Assembly: GCA_022838965.1 (NCBI GenBank)
Contig: JALHDK010000004.1
Coordinates: 1-24,058, forward strand
Direction of reading: 5' to 3'
DNA length: 24,058 nt
Source: Actinomycetales bacterium
Lineage (GTDB): Bacteria > Actinomycetota > Actinomycetes > Actinomycetales > Actinomycetaceae
Shown here: positions 8,411 to 17,022 of the stretch, in pieces
Numbering within the stretch: position 1 is the first letter of the stretch
Layout: the number at the start of each line of letters is the position of its first letter
The notes under the pieces: generated by a model
What the model saw: the letters and a program-made list of their open reading frames with translations, nothing else
What the model was told of the DNA's origin: nothing
Database searches by the model: none
Position numbers and translations under genes: made by a program

Positions 8411-10519
8411 TCAGGCGTCAATGCTCTCCCGGTCGACCCGCTGGGCGCCCGCCACGATGAAGTCCTTGCGGGGCGCGACATCGTTACCCATCAGGAGCTC
8501 GAACACGGACTCGGCGCGGCGCACGGCGGCCTCGTCCGCTGTGGTGATGCGCCGAAGCGTGCGCCGGGCCGGATCCATGGTGGTTTCGGCGAGCTGGTGG
8601 GCGTCCATCTCGCCCAGGCCCTTGTAGCGCTGGATCGGGTCGCGGGGGCGGCGGCCCTGCCGCGCCAGCTGGGCGAGGACGCGATGGAGTTCATCCTCGG
8701 AGTAGGTGTAGATGACCTCCCCGGGGCGCCGTCCGGCAGCCGCGACCTCGACGCGGTGCAGGGGTGGCACGGCCGCGAACACCCGGCCGGCCTCGACCAG
8801 CGGCCGCATGTAGCGGAAGAAGAAGGTGAGCAACAGGGTGCGGATGTGGGCGCCGTCGACATCGGCGTCCGTCATGAGGACGACCTTGCCGTAGCGCGCC
8901 TGGCTCAGGTCGAACGTGCGTCCCGCTCCGGCGCCGATCACCTGGATGATGGACGCGCACTCCTGGTTCTTCAGCATGTCGGTGGGGGACGTCTTCTGGA
9001 CGTTGAGGATCTTGCCCCGGATCGGCAGAAGGGCCTGGAACTCGGAGTTGCGCGCGTCCTTCGCCGTCCCGAGGGCGCTCTGGCCCTCGACGATGAAGAG
9101 CTCCGATCGGTCGACGTCGTCACTCCGGCAGTCCGAGAGCTTCGCGGGCAGCGACGAGGTCTCCAGCGCGTTCTTGCGCCGGGCGATCTCCTTGTGCATC
9201 CGGGCCGAGACGCGCGCGCGCATCTCGCCGACCACCTTCTCGAGGAGCAGCCCGGCCTGCTCCTTCTCCTGCCGGCGGGTGGAGGTGAGGAACGCCTCCA
9301 GTTCCCGCTCGACGACCCGCGCCACCACGGACCGCACGGGTGCTGTCCCGAGCACCTCCTTCGTCTGGCCCTCGAACTGGGGCTCGGGGAAGCGGACCGT
9401 GACCACCGCGGTGAGGCCGGCGAGCACGTCATCCTTCTCGATGCGCGCATCCTTCGCGGTGGTCTTCAGGCGGCGCGCGTTGGCCTCGACAGCCGCCCGG
9501 AGCGTCTTGACGAGCGCCTGTTCGAATCCCGCGAGGTGCGTGCCGCCCTTGGGGGTGGCGATGATGTTCACGAAGGACCGGACCGTGACGTCATAGCCTG
9601 TGCCCCACCGGGCGGCGATGTCGACGGCGCACTCGCGTTCCACCTCCCGCGGCCGGAGGTGCCCGTCCGGATCGAGCTGCTGGACCGTCTCCGTGAACGT
9701 GCCCGTGCCGGCGAGGCGCAGGACGCCCGTGACCGGCGGGTCCGGAGCGAGGTACTCCACGAAGTCCACCACGCCCCCGTCGTGACGGAAGACCTCCACC
9801 ACCGGATCGGCGTTGCCGCGCCTGTCCTCGATCCGCAGGGTCAGGCCGGGAACGAGGAAGGACGTCTGCCGGGCGCGCTCCAGCAGCTCGTCGAGAAGGA
9901 AGCCGGCCGAGGCGGGGAAAATCTGCCTGTCCGCCCAGTACCGCACGCGCGAACCCGTGCGCGCCTTCGGCACCCTTCCGACGACGGCCGGCACCGTGGC
10001 GGAGGTGAACGGGGTGAAGGGCGAGGCGGGCGAGACCCCGGCGGCGTCGTCGTACGTCCCGGGCTCCCCGCGCCGGAACGTCATCCGGTGGGTCCGCCCG
10101 CCGCGATCCACCTCCACGTCCAGCCGCTCGGAGAGCGCGTTGACGACGGATGCCCCCACGCCGTGCAGTCCGCCCGAGGCGGCGTAGGAGCCGCCGCCGA
10201 ACTTGCCGCCGGCATGGAGCTTGGTGAAGACCACCTCGACGCCGGAGAGCCCGAGGGATTCGACCGTGTCGACGGGAATCCCGCGCCCGTCGTCGCGCAC
10301 CTCGACGGAACCATCCGGATGGAGGATGACCTCGATCAGGTGGGCGTGCCCCTCGAGCGCCTCGTCCACGGAGTTGTCGATGATCTCCCACAGGCAGTGC
10401 ATGAGGCCGCGGGAATCCGTCGACCCGATGTACATTCCCGGCCGCTTCCGCACGGCCTCGAGACCCTCGAGGACGGACAGGTGACGTGCGGTGTAGTCGG
10501 TGGGTGGAGACGCTGACAC
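8411..10519 (-). CDS. parE: DNA topoisomerase IV subunit B (ParE; GyrB-like ATPase)
   Basis: The product is 702 residues from the GTG at 10519. The GHKL ATPase domain shows RKRPGMYIGSTDSRG, EIIDNSVDEAL with the Mg-binding Asn, DDGRGIPVD and GGLHGVGASVVNALS. The TOPRIM domain shows IVEGQSALGTAK, LPIRGKILNVQK and the acidic triad DADVDG; the C-terminus has RYKGLGEMD. It powers ATP-dependent strand passage with ParC. The TOPRIM motif normally reads EGDSA; here the Asp is Gln (residue 480, codon 9080-9082). In E. coli GyrB the equivalent Asp426 is a quinolone-resistance position. The GTG is chosen because TAGGAT ends exactly 7 nt before it; alternatives are ATG at 10528, which would overlap that element, and ATG at 10564, upstream of it. 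Divergent from the DUF7455 gene. Confidence 0.93.
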   Translation of the reverse strand: MSASPPTDYTARHLSVLEGLEAVRKRPGMYIGSTDSRGLMHCLWEIIDNSVDEALEGHAHLIEVILHPDGSVEVRDDGRGIPVDTVESLGLSGVEVVFTKLHAGGKFGGGSYAASGGLHGVGASVVNALSERLDVEVDRGGRTHRMTFRRGEPGTYDDAAGVSPASPFTPFTSATVPAVVGRVPKARTGSRVRYWADRQIFPASAGFLLDELLERARQTSFLVPGLTLRIEDRRGNADPVVEVFRHDGGVVDFVEYLAPDPPVTGVLRLAGTGTFTETVQQLDPDGHLRPREVERECAVDIAARWGTGYDVTVRSFVNIIATPKGGTHLAGFEQALVKTLRAAVEANARRLKTTAKDARIEKDDVLAGLTAVVTVRFPEPQFEGQTKEVLGTAPVRSVVARVVERELEAFLTSTRRQEKEQAGLLLEKVVGEMRARVSARMHKEIARRKNALETSSLPAKLSDCRSDDVDRSELFIVEGQSALGTAKDARNSEFQALLPIRGKILNVQKTSPTDMLKNQECASIIQVIGAGAGRTFDLSQARYGKVVLMTDADVDGAHIRTLLLTFFFRYMRPLVEAGRVFAAVPPLHRVEVAAAGRRPGEVIYTYSEDELHRVLAQLARQGRRPRDPIQRYKGLGEMDAHQLAETTMDPARRTLRRITTADEAAVRRAESVFELLMGNDVAPRKDFIVAGAQRVDRESIDA

Positions 10520-10526
10520 GCCCCTC

Positions 10527-10532
10527 ATCCTA
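10527..10532 (-). promoter_or_regulatory. -10 element for a leaderless parE transcript
   Basis: TAGGAT on the minus strand is followed by 7 nt and then the GTG at 10519. The same hexamer and a 6-7 nt spacing recur at other genes in this window, which supports the short parE start. No clear -35. Confidence 0.55.
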
Positions 10533-10574
10533 GGGTCAGCTCCCGACACCAACGCCGCCGACATACGCCGGGAG

Positions 10575-10591
10575 CGAACGGGGTCCGTTCG
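10575..10591. promoter_or_regulatory. Perfect inverted repeat in the parE/DUF7455 divergent promoter region (possible operator)
   Basis: CGAACGG-GGT-CCGTTCG: 7-bp arms with a 3-nt spacer. It lies about 43 bp upstream of the parE -10 element and 39 bp upstream of the DUF7455 start, where a regulator could affect either gene. The arms resemble an actinobacterial LexA half-site (CGAAC/GTTCG), but the half-site spacing is 7 nt rather than 4, so it is not a standard SOS box. Binding factor unknown. Confidence 0.4.
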
Positions 10592-10618
10592 GGGGAAGGT
10601 CTTGTCGGTGGAGCGTGG

Positions 10619-10624
10619 TTACAT
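10619..10624 (+). promoter_or_regulatory. Possible weak -10 element for the DUF7455 gene
   Basis: TTACAT ends 6 nt before the GTG at 10631, matching the spacing of the other leaderless candidates, but the hexamer is a poorer match to TANNNT. No Shine-Dalgarno sequence is seen upstream of the start, which is consistent with leaderless expression. Confidence 0.3.
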
Positions 10625-10630
10625 GCTGAT

Positions 10631-10834
10631 GTGACGACTTCACTCGAGATCCCCCGGCTCACCGCCCGGGACCGGTGCGACTCCTGCGGCGCGCGGGCGT
10701 ACGTGCGCGTGGAGCTGACCTCAGGTGAGCTGCTCTTCTGCGCCCACCACGCCCGCAAGCACGCCGATGCGCTCGCCCGCGTCGCACTCCACATTCACGA
10801 CGAGACGGACCGGCTCGAGGCCACCACGGACTGA
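10631..10834 (+). CDS. DUF7455 small zinc-ribbon-like protein
   Basis: A 67-residue protein with the metal-binding pattern CDSCG (Cys16, Cys19) followed by CAHHARKH (Cys37, His39, His40). The Cys-X2-Cys plus Cys-X-His-His arrangement suggests a bound zinc ion. I recognise it as the actinobacterial DUF7455 type, commonly found beside the principal sigma factor and parE genes, as here. There is no signal peptide or membrane segment. Function is unknown; a small nucleic-acid- or protein-binding role is inference only. The start is GTG with no visible Shine-Dalgarno sequence. The gene is divergent from parE and convergent with sigA, with a hairpin terminator between. Confidence 0.82.
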   Translation: MTTSLEIPRLTARDRCDSCGARAYVRVELTSGELLFCAHHARKHADALARVALHIHDETDRLEATTD

Positions 10835-10880
10835 CCGCCCGGCCACCACCTCCCACCCGGCCACCACGGACCAACCGCCC
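10819..10880. repeat. Imperfect 40-bp-period direct repeat over the DUF7455 3' end
   Basis: A 22-bp segment (10819-10840) that includes the DUF7455 stop codon recurs at 10859-10880 with 20 of 22 bases identical; a shorter third match (GGCCACCACC) begins at 10841. The second copy changes the TGA region to CAA. It looks like a small local duplication of the gene's 3' end. Confidence 0.6.
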
Positions 10881-10897
10881 AGCGGTTCACGACCAGG

Positions 10898-10924
10898 AGC
10901 CCCGCCGTACAGGTCGGCGGGGCT
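10898..10924. terminator. Hairpin terminator between convergent DUF7455 and sigA genes
   Basis: AGCCCCGCCG pairs perfectly with CGGCGGGGCT (10-bp stem) around the 7-nt loop TACAGGT. There is no U-tract, as is common in high-GC actinobacteria. Its position between converging genes lets it serve both strands. Confidence 0.65.
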
Positions 10925-11018
10925 TCCGCGTGTCACGGCACGCTCCCGCCTCATGTGACGGCGCGCTCCCCGCCTCCCGGCACTCGGAGGGGCACAGACC
11001 CCGGACGGGCGATGCCCG

Positions 11019-12497
11019 TCAGTCCAGGTAATCCCTCAGCACTTGCGAGCGCGAGGGATGGCGGAGCTTCGACATCGTCTTGGACTCGATCTGCCGGATC
11101 CGCTCCCGGGTCACACCGTAGACCTTGCCGATCTCGTCGAGCGTCTTGGGCTGGCCGTCGGTGAGGCCGAACCGCATGGACACCACGCCCGCCTCGCGTT
11201 CCGAGAGGGTGTCGAGCACCTGGTGGAGCTGCTCCTGCAGGAGGGTGAAGCTCACGGCATCCGCTGGGACGATCGCCTCGGAGTCCTCGATGAGGTCCCC
11301 GAACTCACTGTCGCCGTCCTCGCCGAGCGGGGTGTGCAGCGAGATGGGCTCGCGGCCGTACTTCTGCACCTCGACGACCTTCTCCGGCGTCATGTCCAGT
11401 TCCCTGGCGAGTTCCTCCGGTGTGGGCTCACGGCCGAGGTCCTGCAGCATCTGTCGCTGCACCCGCGCCAGTTTGTTGATCACCTCGACCATGTGCACCG
11501 GGATGCGGATCGTCCGGGCCTGATCCGCCATGGCCCGGGTGATCGCCTGCCTGATCCACCAGGTGGCGTAGGTGGAGAACTTGTAGCCCTTGGTGTAGTC
11601 GAACTTCTCCACGGCCCGGATGAGGCCCAGGTTGCCCTCCTGGATCAGGTCCAGGAACAGCATGCCCCGTCCGGTGTACCGCTTCGCGAGCGACACCACC
11701 AGCCGAAGGTTCGCCTCGAGCAGGTGGTCCTTGGCGTTCCGGCCGTCCTGGGCGATCCACTGCAGCTCACGCTTGAGCTTCTTGTCCATCGTGTCGCCCT
11801 CGCGGGCGAGCTTCTCCTCCGCGAAGAGGCCGGCCTCGATGCGCTTGGCGAGGTCCACCTCCTGCTCGGCGTTGAGGAGGGCCACCTTGCCGATCTGCTT
11901 CAGGTAGTCCTTCACCGGGTCCGCTGTCGCGCCCGCGGTCACCACCTGCTGGACCGGTGCGTCGTCGTCGTCCGAGTCGGACACGACGAAACCCGTGTCC
12001 TGGGCCGCCTCGGCGTCCTCCTTCGCGGCGGCGCGCGACGACCGGCGAGCGGAACGCCGCCGCGCCAGGGCCGCGGACTCCTCGTCCGCCGCCTCGTCGA
12101 TGAGGTCCTCGTCCTCGTCGTCGGTCAGCAGGTCCGCCTCGACCTCCGCGACGACCTCAACCTCCTCAGGTTCGAGGACGACGTCCGCGACGAGTTCGTC
12201 CACCTCGACGTCGGCCTCCACCTCGAGGACGTCGACGACGTCCAGGACATCGACATCCTCGGGTTCGGCGGCACTGTCCGTCTCGAACTCGTCGGGGCTG
12301 GCCGGCATGGCCAGAGCGTCGTCGTGCAGGAGACGGGCCGCCTCCGCGGGGGCGGTGCGCTTCCGTGACGGCTTCCCGCCAGCCGCAGGTCCCGGTTCGG
12401 GTGTCACGTCCCCGGCGGGGGCCCCGCTGTCGGGCTGGGCACCGCGAGAGGACGAGGTGCGGCGCGGGCGTTTCGCCGCTGGGGAGGTTGAGGACAC
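11019..12497 (-). CDS. sigA: Principal (group 1) RNA polymerase sigma factor, SigA/HrdB type
   Basis: The product is 492 residues. Region 1.2 begins near 193 ([16 protein letters not shown]). Region 2 (about 262-335) includes [35 protein letters not shown] and the -10-recognition segment [17 protein letters not shown]. Region 3 includes [16 protein letters not shown]. Region 4.2 ends with [20 protein letters not shown], the -35-binding helix-turn-helix. These are the near-invariant signatures of the housekeeping sigma factor. The N-terminal extension is odd: about residues 56-145 contain no Lys or Arg and are dominated by Asp, Glu and Val, followed by an Arg-rich stretch (ARRRSARR, about 145-152). 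The GTG at 12497 is preferred because GAAGGG lies about 6 nt upstream; the frame is open to 12554, but that overlaps the TATAAT element. Transcribed in the same direction as, but probably separately from, the gcv operon. Confidence 0.96.
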   Translation of the reverse strand: MSSTSPAAKRPRRTSSSRGAQPDSGAPAGDVTPEPGPAAGGKPSRKRTAPAEAARLLHDDALAMPASPDEFETDSAAEPEDVDVLDVVDVLEVEADVEVDELVADVVLEPEEVEVVAEVEADLLTDDEDEDLIDEAADEESAALARRRSARRSSRAAAKEDAEAAQDTGFVVSDSDDDDAPVQQVVTAGATADPVKDYLKQIGKVALLNAEQEVDLAKRIEAGLFAEEKLAREGDTMDKKLKRELQWIAQDGRNAKDHLLEANLRLVVSLAKRYTGRGMLFLDLIQEGNLGLIRAVEKFDYTKGYKFSTYATWWIRQAITRAMADQARTIRIPVHMVEVINKLARVQRQMLQDLGREPTPEELARELDMTPEKVVEVQKYGREPISLHTPLGEDGDSEFGDLIEDSEAIVPADAVSFTLLQEQLHQVLDTLSEREAGVVSMRFGLTDGQPKTLDEIGKVYGVTRERIRQIESKTMSKLRHPSRSQVLRDYLD

Positions 12498-12553
12498 GGA
12501 ACACCCTTCGGTTCGGTCTGGAGTGGGCCGCGGCTCTGCGCCGACGCCCGACA

Positions 12554-12559
12554 ATTATA
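12554..12559 (-). promoter_or_regulatory. Consensus -10 element (TATAAT) for sigA
   Basis: A perfect TATAAT on the minus strand, rare in this GC-rich sequence, lies 56 nt upstream of the GTG at 12497. It would give a leader of about 50 nt containing the GAAGGG ribosome-binding site. No convincing TTGACA-like -35 is seen 16-18 bp upstream. Confidence 0.6.
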
Positions 12560-12624
12560 CGCGGACCTCGCAACCCGGCATTCGGGCGCAGGAGTCCCCA
12601 ATAGAACCATCCGGAGCCGCGCTC

Positions 12625-15465
12625 CTATTCCCCGCCCGCCTCCCCGGCGAAGGCATCGGGGGGTGGGCAGGCGCAGACGAGATGGCGGTCCCCCCACGCT
12701 CCATCGATGCGTCGCACCGGCGGCCAGTACTTGTCCGCCGAACCGCCGGGAAAGACGGCGAGGCTCCGCGGGTAGGGATGGGGCCAGTCGCCGGCAATGC
12801 AGCGCGCCGTGTGCGGGGCGCCGGTGAGCGGGTTGTCGTCAGCGGGCCAGCGCCCCTGGGCGACCTGCTCCGCCTCACGGGCGATCGCCGTCATGGCGTC
12901 GCAGAAGCGGTCGAGCTCGGTGAGGTCCTCGGACTCGGTCGGCTCGACCATCAGGGTCCCGGCCACCGGGAACGACATCGTGGGTGCGTGGAACCCGTAG
13001 TCGATCAGACGCTTGGCGACGTCATCGACCGTGACACCTGTGCGACTGCGCAGCTCCCGCAGGTCGAGGATGCACTCGTGGGCCACCAGGCCATCGGGTC
13101 CGCGGTACAGGATCGGGTACGACCCGGCGAGACGCGCCGCCACGTAGTTCGCCGCGAGCACAGCGGCTCCGGTGGCGCGGCGCAGTCCCTCGGCTCCGAG
13201 GAGCCGGATGTAGGCCCACGAGATGGGCAGGATCGACGCCGAACCGTGGGGCGCCGCGCTCACGGCGCCGTCCGCGCGACCGCCGAACGGATCGAGCGGA
13301 TGGCCCGGGAGGAAGGGTGCGAGATGGGCTCGCGCGACCACCGGACCGACCCCCGGACCGCCGCCCCCGTGGGGTATCGCGAACGTCTTGTGGAGGTTGA
13401 GATGGGAGACGTCGCCGCCGAACTTCCCTGGTCGTGCCACACCGACCAGCGCGTTGAGATTGGCGCCGTCGATGTACACCTGCCCGCCGGCGGAGTGCAC
13501 GAGGTCGCACACCTCGGTCACGGACTCCTCGTAGACGCCGTGCGTTGACGGGTAGGTGATCATGATCGCCGCGAGTCTGTCGCGGTGCTCGTCCACCAGG
13601 CGCCGGAGGTCATCGAGGTCGATGTTGCCGGCGGCATCACAGGCGACCACCACGACACGCAGTCCCGCGAGCACCGCCGAGGCGGCGTTGGTGCCGTGGG
13701 CGGAGGACGGGATCAGACACACCGTGCGTCCGCCCTCTCCCCGTGCGCGGTGGTACGCCCGGATGGCGAGCAGACCGGAGAGTTCGCCCTGTGAGCCGGC
13801 ATTGGGCTGGAGGCTGGCGGCGTCGTAGCCCGTCACGGCGAGCAGCCACGCGGTCAGCTGGTCGATGAGTTCGCGGTAGCCGGCCACGTCCCCGGCAGGT
13901 GCGAAGGGATGAATGCGCGCGAATCCGGGCCAGGTGATCGGCGCCATGGAGACCGCGGAGTTGAGCTTCATCGTGCAGGAACCGAGCGGGATCATGCCAC
14001 GGTCCAGCGCGTAGTCGCGGTCGGCCAGCCGGCGCAGGTACCGCATCATCGCGGTCTCGGTGTGGTAGCGGTGGAAGACCGGGTGGGTGAGGTACCCGCT
14101 CTCCCGGCGCATCGCCCCGGGAATCCCCTCGGCCGTGACGGGCGAGACGTGCGCGGACGCGTGCCCGCCCAGCACGTCGATCACCGCCTCCACGGTCGCC
14201 GCGGTGGTGCACTCGTCCACGCTGACACGGACGGTGGTGTCGTCCTGCCGCCACACGGTGATGTTCCGCTCCCGCAGGTCCCGGAGCGCGGCGTCAGCAT
14301 CGTCGACCCGCACGGTCAGCGTGTCGAAGAAGGTCCGGTTCAGTACGGCGACGTTCCGGGCCGCCAGTCCGGTGGACAGAGCCAGGGTCCGTTCGTGGAC
14401 ACCGCGCGCAATGTCCCGCAGCCCCTCGGGACCGTGCCACACCGCGTACATCGAGGCCATGACCGCGAGGAGCACCTGTGCCGTGCAGATGTTCGAGGTG
14501 GCCTTCTCGCGGCGGATGTGCTGCTCGCGCGTCTGGAGAGCCAGCCGGTACGCGGGCGCTCCGTCGGCGTCCCTGGAGACTCCGACGAGGCGGCCGGGCA
14601 GTTGGCGCACCAGCCCCTGGCTCACGGCGAGGTACCCGGCGTGCGGGCCGCCGAAGCCGAGTGGGACCCCGAACCGCTGGGTCGTCCCGGCCGCGATGTC
14701 GGCTCCCAGGTCGCCGGGAGGACAGATGAGGCACGCTGCCAGCAGATCGGCGACGATGATCACCAGGGCGCCCGCCGCATGAGCCGCCTCCACTACCGCC
14801 GCGATCTCCGCCCGCTCCGGAATCCGTCCGCTCGCGCCCGGCACCTGGAGCACCACGCCGAAGACGTCATCCAGGCCGGGGAGTGGGCCGTCGACCTCGA
14901 GGTCCACCAGGGCGACGTCGACCGCGGCGGCACGGGTCTCGAGAACGGCTCGTGTCTGGGCGAAGATGTCCCGGTCCACGAGCAGGGTGTTGCCCCTGGT
15001 GCGCGCCGCCCGGCGGGCGAGCAGCATCGCTTCGGCAACCGCGGTGGCCTCATCGAGCATCGACGCGCCCGCCACGGGGAGACCCGTGAGGTCCGCGACC
15101 ATGGTCTGGAAGTTGAGCAGCGCCTCCAGTCGCCCCTGGGAGATCTCGGGCTGGTACGGGGTGTAGGCCGTGTACCACGCCGGGTTCTCAAGGACGTTCC
15201 TCCTGATCACCTCCGGTGTCGCCGTGTCGTAGTAGCCCTGGCCGATCATCGGCGTGCTGACCCGGTTCAGCGCGGCCATCCGCGCCAGTTCCTGCAGCAC
15301 CTCCGGCTCCGACGCCGGGCCGGGCAGTCCATGCGGAACGGAGTCCTCGTGGATGGTGGGGGGTACCGCTCGACGCAGCAGGTCCTCGAGGCTGGCCGCC
15401 CCGACGACGGCGAGCATGGCTGACTCGTCCGGGCCCGAGCCGATGTGACGATCCGCGAAGATCAC
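12625..15465 (-). CDS. gcvP: Glycine dehydrogenase (decarboxylating), P-protein of the glycine cleavage system
   Basis: The product is 946 residues, the usual length of single-chain P-protein. It begins IFADRHIGS after the GTG start and has the characteristic fused halves: an N-terminal pseudo-catalytic half with [11 protein letters not shown] and [21 protein letters not shown], and a C-terminal catalytic half with [45 protein letters not shown] and the PLP-lysine motif [17 protein letters not shown] (Lys693). It decarboxylates glycine and transfers the aminomethyl group to the lipoyl arm of GcvH. The GTG overlaps the gcvH TGA by 4 bases (GTGA), giving translational coupling. The frame stays open to 15798, but that part is antisense-like Arg/Gly sequence inside gcvH. 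Last gene of gcvTHP; the gcvL subunit is not in the window. Confidence 0.96.
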   Translation of the reverse strand: MIFADRHIGSGPDESAMLAVVGAASLEDLLRRAVPPTIHEDSVPHGLPGPASEPEVLQELARMAALNRVSTPMIGQGYYDTATPEVIRRNVLENPAWYTAYTPYQPEISQGRLEALLNFQTMVADLTGLPVAGASMLDEATAVAEAMLLARRAARTRGNTLLVDRDIFAQTRAVLETRAAAVDVALVDLEVDGPLPGLDDVFGVVLQVPGASGRIPERAEIAAVVEAAHAAGALVIIVADLLAACLICPPGDLGADIAAGTTQRFGVPLGFGGPHAGYLAVSQGLVRQLPGRLVGVSRDADGAPAYRLALQTREQHIRREKATSNICTAQVLLAVMASMYAVWHGPEGLRDIARGVHERTLALSTGLAARNVAVLNRTFFDTLTVRVDDADAALRDLRERNITVWRQDDTTVRVSVDECTTAATVEAVIDVLGGHASAHVSPVTAEGIPGAMRRESGYLTHPVFHRYHTETAMMRYLRRLADRDYALDRGMIPLGSCTMKLNSAVSMAPITWPGFARIHPFAPAGDVAGYRELIDQLTAWLLAVTGYDAASLQPNAGSQGELSGLLAIRAYHRARGEGGRTVCLIPSSAHGTNAASAVLAGLRVVVVACDAAGNIDLDDLRRLVDEHRDRLAAIMITYPSTHGVYEESVTEVCDLVHSAGGQVYIDGANLNALVGVARPGKFGGDVSHLNLHKTFAIPHGGGGPGVGPVVARAHLAPFLPGHPLDPFGGRADGAVSAAPHGSASILPISWAYIRLLGAEGLRRATGAAVLAANYVAARLAGSYPILYRGPDGLVAHECILDLRELRSRTGVTVDDVAKRLIDYGFHAPTMSFPVAGTLMVEPTESEDLTELDRFCDAMTAIAREAEQVAQGRWPADDNPLTGAPHTARCIAGDWPHPYPRSLAVFPGGSADKYWPPVRRIDGAWGDRHLVCACPPPDAFAGEAGGE

Positions 15466-15839
15466 GCCTCGAGGCCTTCGACGAACGCGCTGTACTCGTC
15501 GGCGGACAGGAGGTCGCCCTCGGCCTCGACCGACACCTCGTAGAGCCAGGCCGACCAGGGGTCGGCGTTGACGTTCTCCGGAGCCGCGACGACGTCGTCG
15601 TTGTGCGCGGTCACGGTGCCCGTGACAGGGGCGATGAGATCCGAGACGGACTTGGTCGACTCGATCTCGCCGCAGGATGCGCCCGCCGAGATCCGGGTGC
15701 CGACCGCGGGGAGGTCGAGGTAGACGATGTCGCCGAGCGCCTCGGCGGCGTACTCGGTGATCCCGACCCGAGCCGTGGCGCCGTCTGCACGCAGCCACTC
15801 GTGGTCGCGGGTGTACTGGCGGTCTGCCGGAATGGACAA
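15462..15839 (-). CDS. gcvH: Glycine cleavage system H protein
   Basis: The product is 125 residues, the normal length for GcvH. It has the family start YTRDHEWLR, the middle [19 protein letters not shown] and the lipoylation motif [12 protein letters not shown], with lipoyl Lys63. It shuttles the aminomethyl intermediate between GcvP, GcvT and dihydrolipoamide dehydrogenase. The start codon is the rare TTG at 15839; it is supported by the strong GAGGAGG upstream and by homology, since the family begins about 8 residues before YTxxHEW. The gene lies 25 bp after gcvT and overlaps gcvP by 4 bases. Confidence 0.95.
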   Translation of the reverse strand: MSIPADRQYTRDHEWLRADGATARVGITEYAAEALGDIVYLDLPAVGTRISAGASCGEIESTKSVSDLIAPVTGTVTAHNDDVVAAPENVNADPWSAWLYEVSVEAEGDLLSADEYSAFVEGLEA

Positions 15840-15843
15840 GGTA

Positions 15844-15850
15844 CCTCCTC
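15844..15850 (-). promoter_or_regulatory. Strong ribosome-binding site deciding the gcvH TTG start
   Basis: GAGGAGG ends 4 nt before the TTG at 15839. No ATG or GTG fits the expected GcvH N-terminus, so this site supports the unusual start codon. Confidence 0.75.
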
Positions 15851-15864
15851 GGGGTGTGCGCCGG

Positions 15865-16962
15865 TCAGGAAGCCCGGCGATAGAAGGGCAGGGTGGTGGT
15901 GGTCATGGGCTGGAGCCTCCCGCGGACGTCGACGTCGAGGGTGGTGCCCACGGCTGAGTGGCGGCTGTCGATCAGGGCCAGGGCGATGGGGATCGCCAGA
16001 GTCGGTGACAGGGCACCGGATGTGACCTCTCCGATGCGGCTGCCGTCCGCGAGCACGGGAGAGCCGGCGCGTGCCGCACGACGCCCTTCGCCCGTCAGGC
16101 CGACGAGGAGGCGGCGCGGGGGCTCCGCGGCGATGCGTGCGAGGGCATCCCGGCCGACGAACTCGTGGTCAAGGTTCACGACGCGCCCGAGCCCGGCCTC
16201 CCACGGTGTGATGTCTTCGGACAGCTCGTGGCCGTAGAGGGGCATGCCGGCCTCGAGACGGAGCGTGTCGCGCGCGGCAAGGCCGCACGGCACCAGTCCG
16301 GCATCCCGGCCCGCGCCGACCAGTGCGTCCCAGAGCTGCACGGCATCCCCGGAGGACACGATGATCTCGAAGCCGTCCTCTCCCGTGTAGCCCGTGCGGG
16401 CGACACGGGCCGGGATACCTCCGACCCTGGCCGGCGTGATGGCGTAGTAGCGCAGGTCCTGCACCGGCGTGTCGCACAGCGGCGCGAGCACGGCGGATGC
16501 CCGCGGCCCCTGAACAGCCAGCATCGCGCGCTCGAGGGTGGTGTCGACGACCCGGGTTTCGAAGCGGCGTGATCGTTCCGCGAGTGCAGCGACCACTCGC
16601 TCGCGGTTCGCGGCATTCGCGATCACGAGGTACTCCGACTCCGCGAGGCGGTAGACGATGAGATCGTCCAGCACCCGGCCGTCCTCGTCCGTGATGAGGG
16701 AGTACTTCGCCCGTCCCACCGCAAGTTTGGAGGGCAGCACCACGAGAGACCAGTCCAGGAGGTCCGCGCTCCCGGGACCACTCACCTCGATCTGGGCCAT
16801 GTGCGACAGGTCAAAGAGCCCGACGTTCTCGCGGACGGCGCGGTGCTCGGCGATGTCGGAGGTGTAGCGGACCGGCATCTGCCAACCCGCGAAAGGAACG
16901 AGTGTCGCGCCGAGGCTCGCGTGGATCGACGCCAACGGGGTGGTCCTGAGGTTCACTGTCAT
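15865..16962 (-). CDS. gcvT: Glycine cleavage system aminomethyltransferase (T protein)
   Basis: The product is 365 residues. Family signatures are FAGWQMPVRY (24-33), the segment from HRAVRENVGLFDLSHMAQIE, DDLIVYRL in the folate-binding region, and ARTGYTGEDGFEI (about 194-206). It releases ammonia from the GcvH-bound aminomethyl group and forms 5,10-methylene-tetrahydrofolate. It is the first gene of the gcvT-gcvH-gcvP operon. The ATG at 16962 has GGGAG only 1 nt upstream; the in-frame GTG two codons later (16956) would have better Shine-Dalgarno spacing (7 nt) and may be the true start. The short upstream gap contains no glycine-riboswitch-sized sequence. Confidence 0.94.
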   Translation of the reverse strand: MTVNLRTTPLASIHASLGATLVPFAGWQMPVRYTSDIAEHRAVRENVGLFDLSHMAQIEVSGPGSADLLDWSLVVLPSKLAVGRAKYSLITDEDGRVLDDLIVYRLAESEYLVIANAANRERVVAALAERSRRFETRVVDTTLERAMLAVQGPRASAVLAPLCDTPVQDLRYYAITPARVGGIPARVARTGYTGEDGFEIIVSSGDAVQLWDALVGAGRDAGLVPCGLAARDTLRLEAGMPLYGHELSEDITPWEAGLGRVVNLDHEFVGRDALARIAAEPPRRLLVGLTGEGRRAARAGSPVLADGSRIGEVTSGALSPTLAIPIALALIDSRHSAVGTTLDVDVRGRLQPMTTTTLPFYRRAS

Positions 16963-16988
16963 GCTCCCGGTTGGGCGGAACAGCCTCC

Positions 16989-16994
16989 AACTTA
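16989..16994 (-). promoter_or_regulatory. Possible -10 element for the gcvTHP operon
   Basis: TAAGTT on the minus strand lies 26 nt upstream of the gcvT ATG and would give a short leader of about 20 nt containing GGGAG. It is one of few AT-rich hexamers in this 60-bp gap. No -35 match; weak evidence. Confidence 0.3.
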
Positions 16995-17022
16995 CCAGCC
17001 GGGGCGGCGGTCCTCCGGCGGG

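Noticed and set aside
8312..10516. 734-residue plus-strand frame antisense to parE
   Set aside because: No recognisable domain; shadow of the conserved parE codons.
10575..10591. LexA/SOS box
   Set aside because: Half-sites CGAAC and GTTCG are present, but separated by 7 nt rather than the 4 nt of the actinobacterial LexA site.
11043..12368. 441-residue frame antisense to sigA
   Set aside because: Composition mirrors the sigA codons; no domain and no start signal.
12613..12625. Terminator hairpin after gcvP (GGAGC-CGC-GCTCC)
   Set aside because: Only a 5-bp stem that overlaps the stop codon edge, with no U-tract; too weak to call.
13909..15423. 504-residue frame antisense to gcvP
   Set aside because: No domain; opposite strand encodes conserved P-protein sequence.
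15466..15798. Upstream extension of gcvP giving 1057 residues
   Set aside because: The added 111 residues are Arg-rich and overlap gcvH; P-protein homology begins at the GTG at 15465.
16963..17022. Glycine riboswitch before gcvT
   Set aside because: Only 60 bp, no tandem aptamer-like structure visible.
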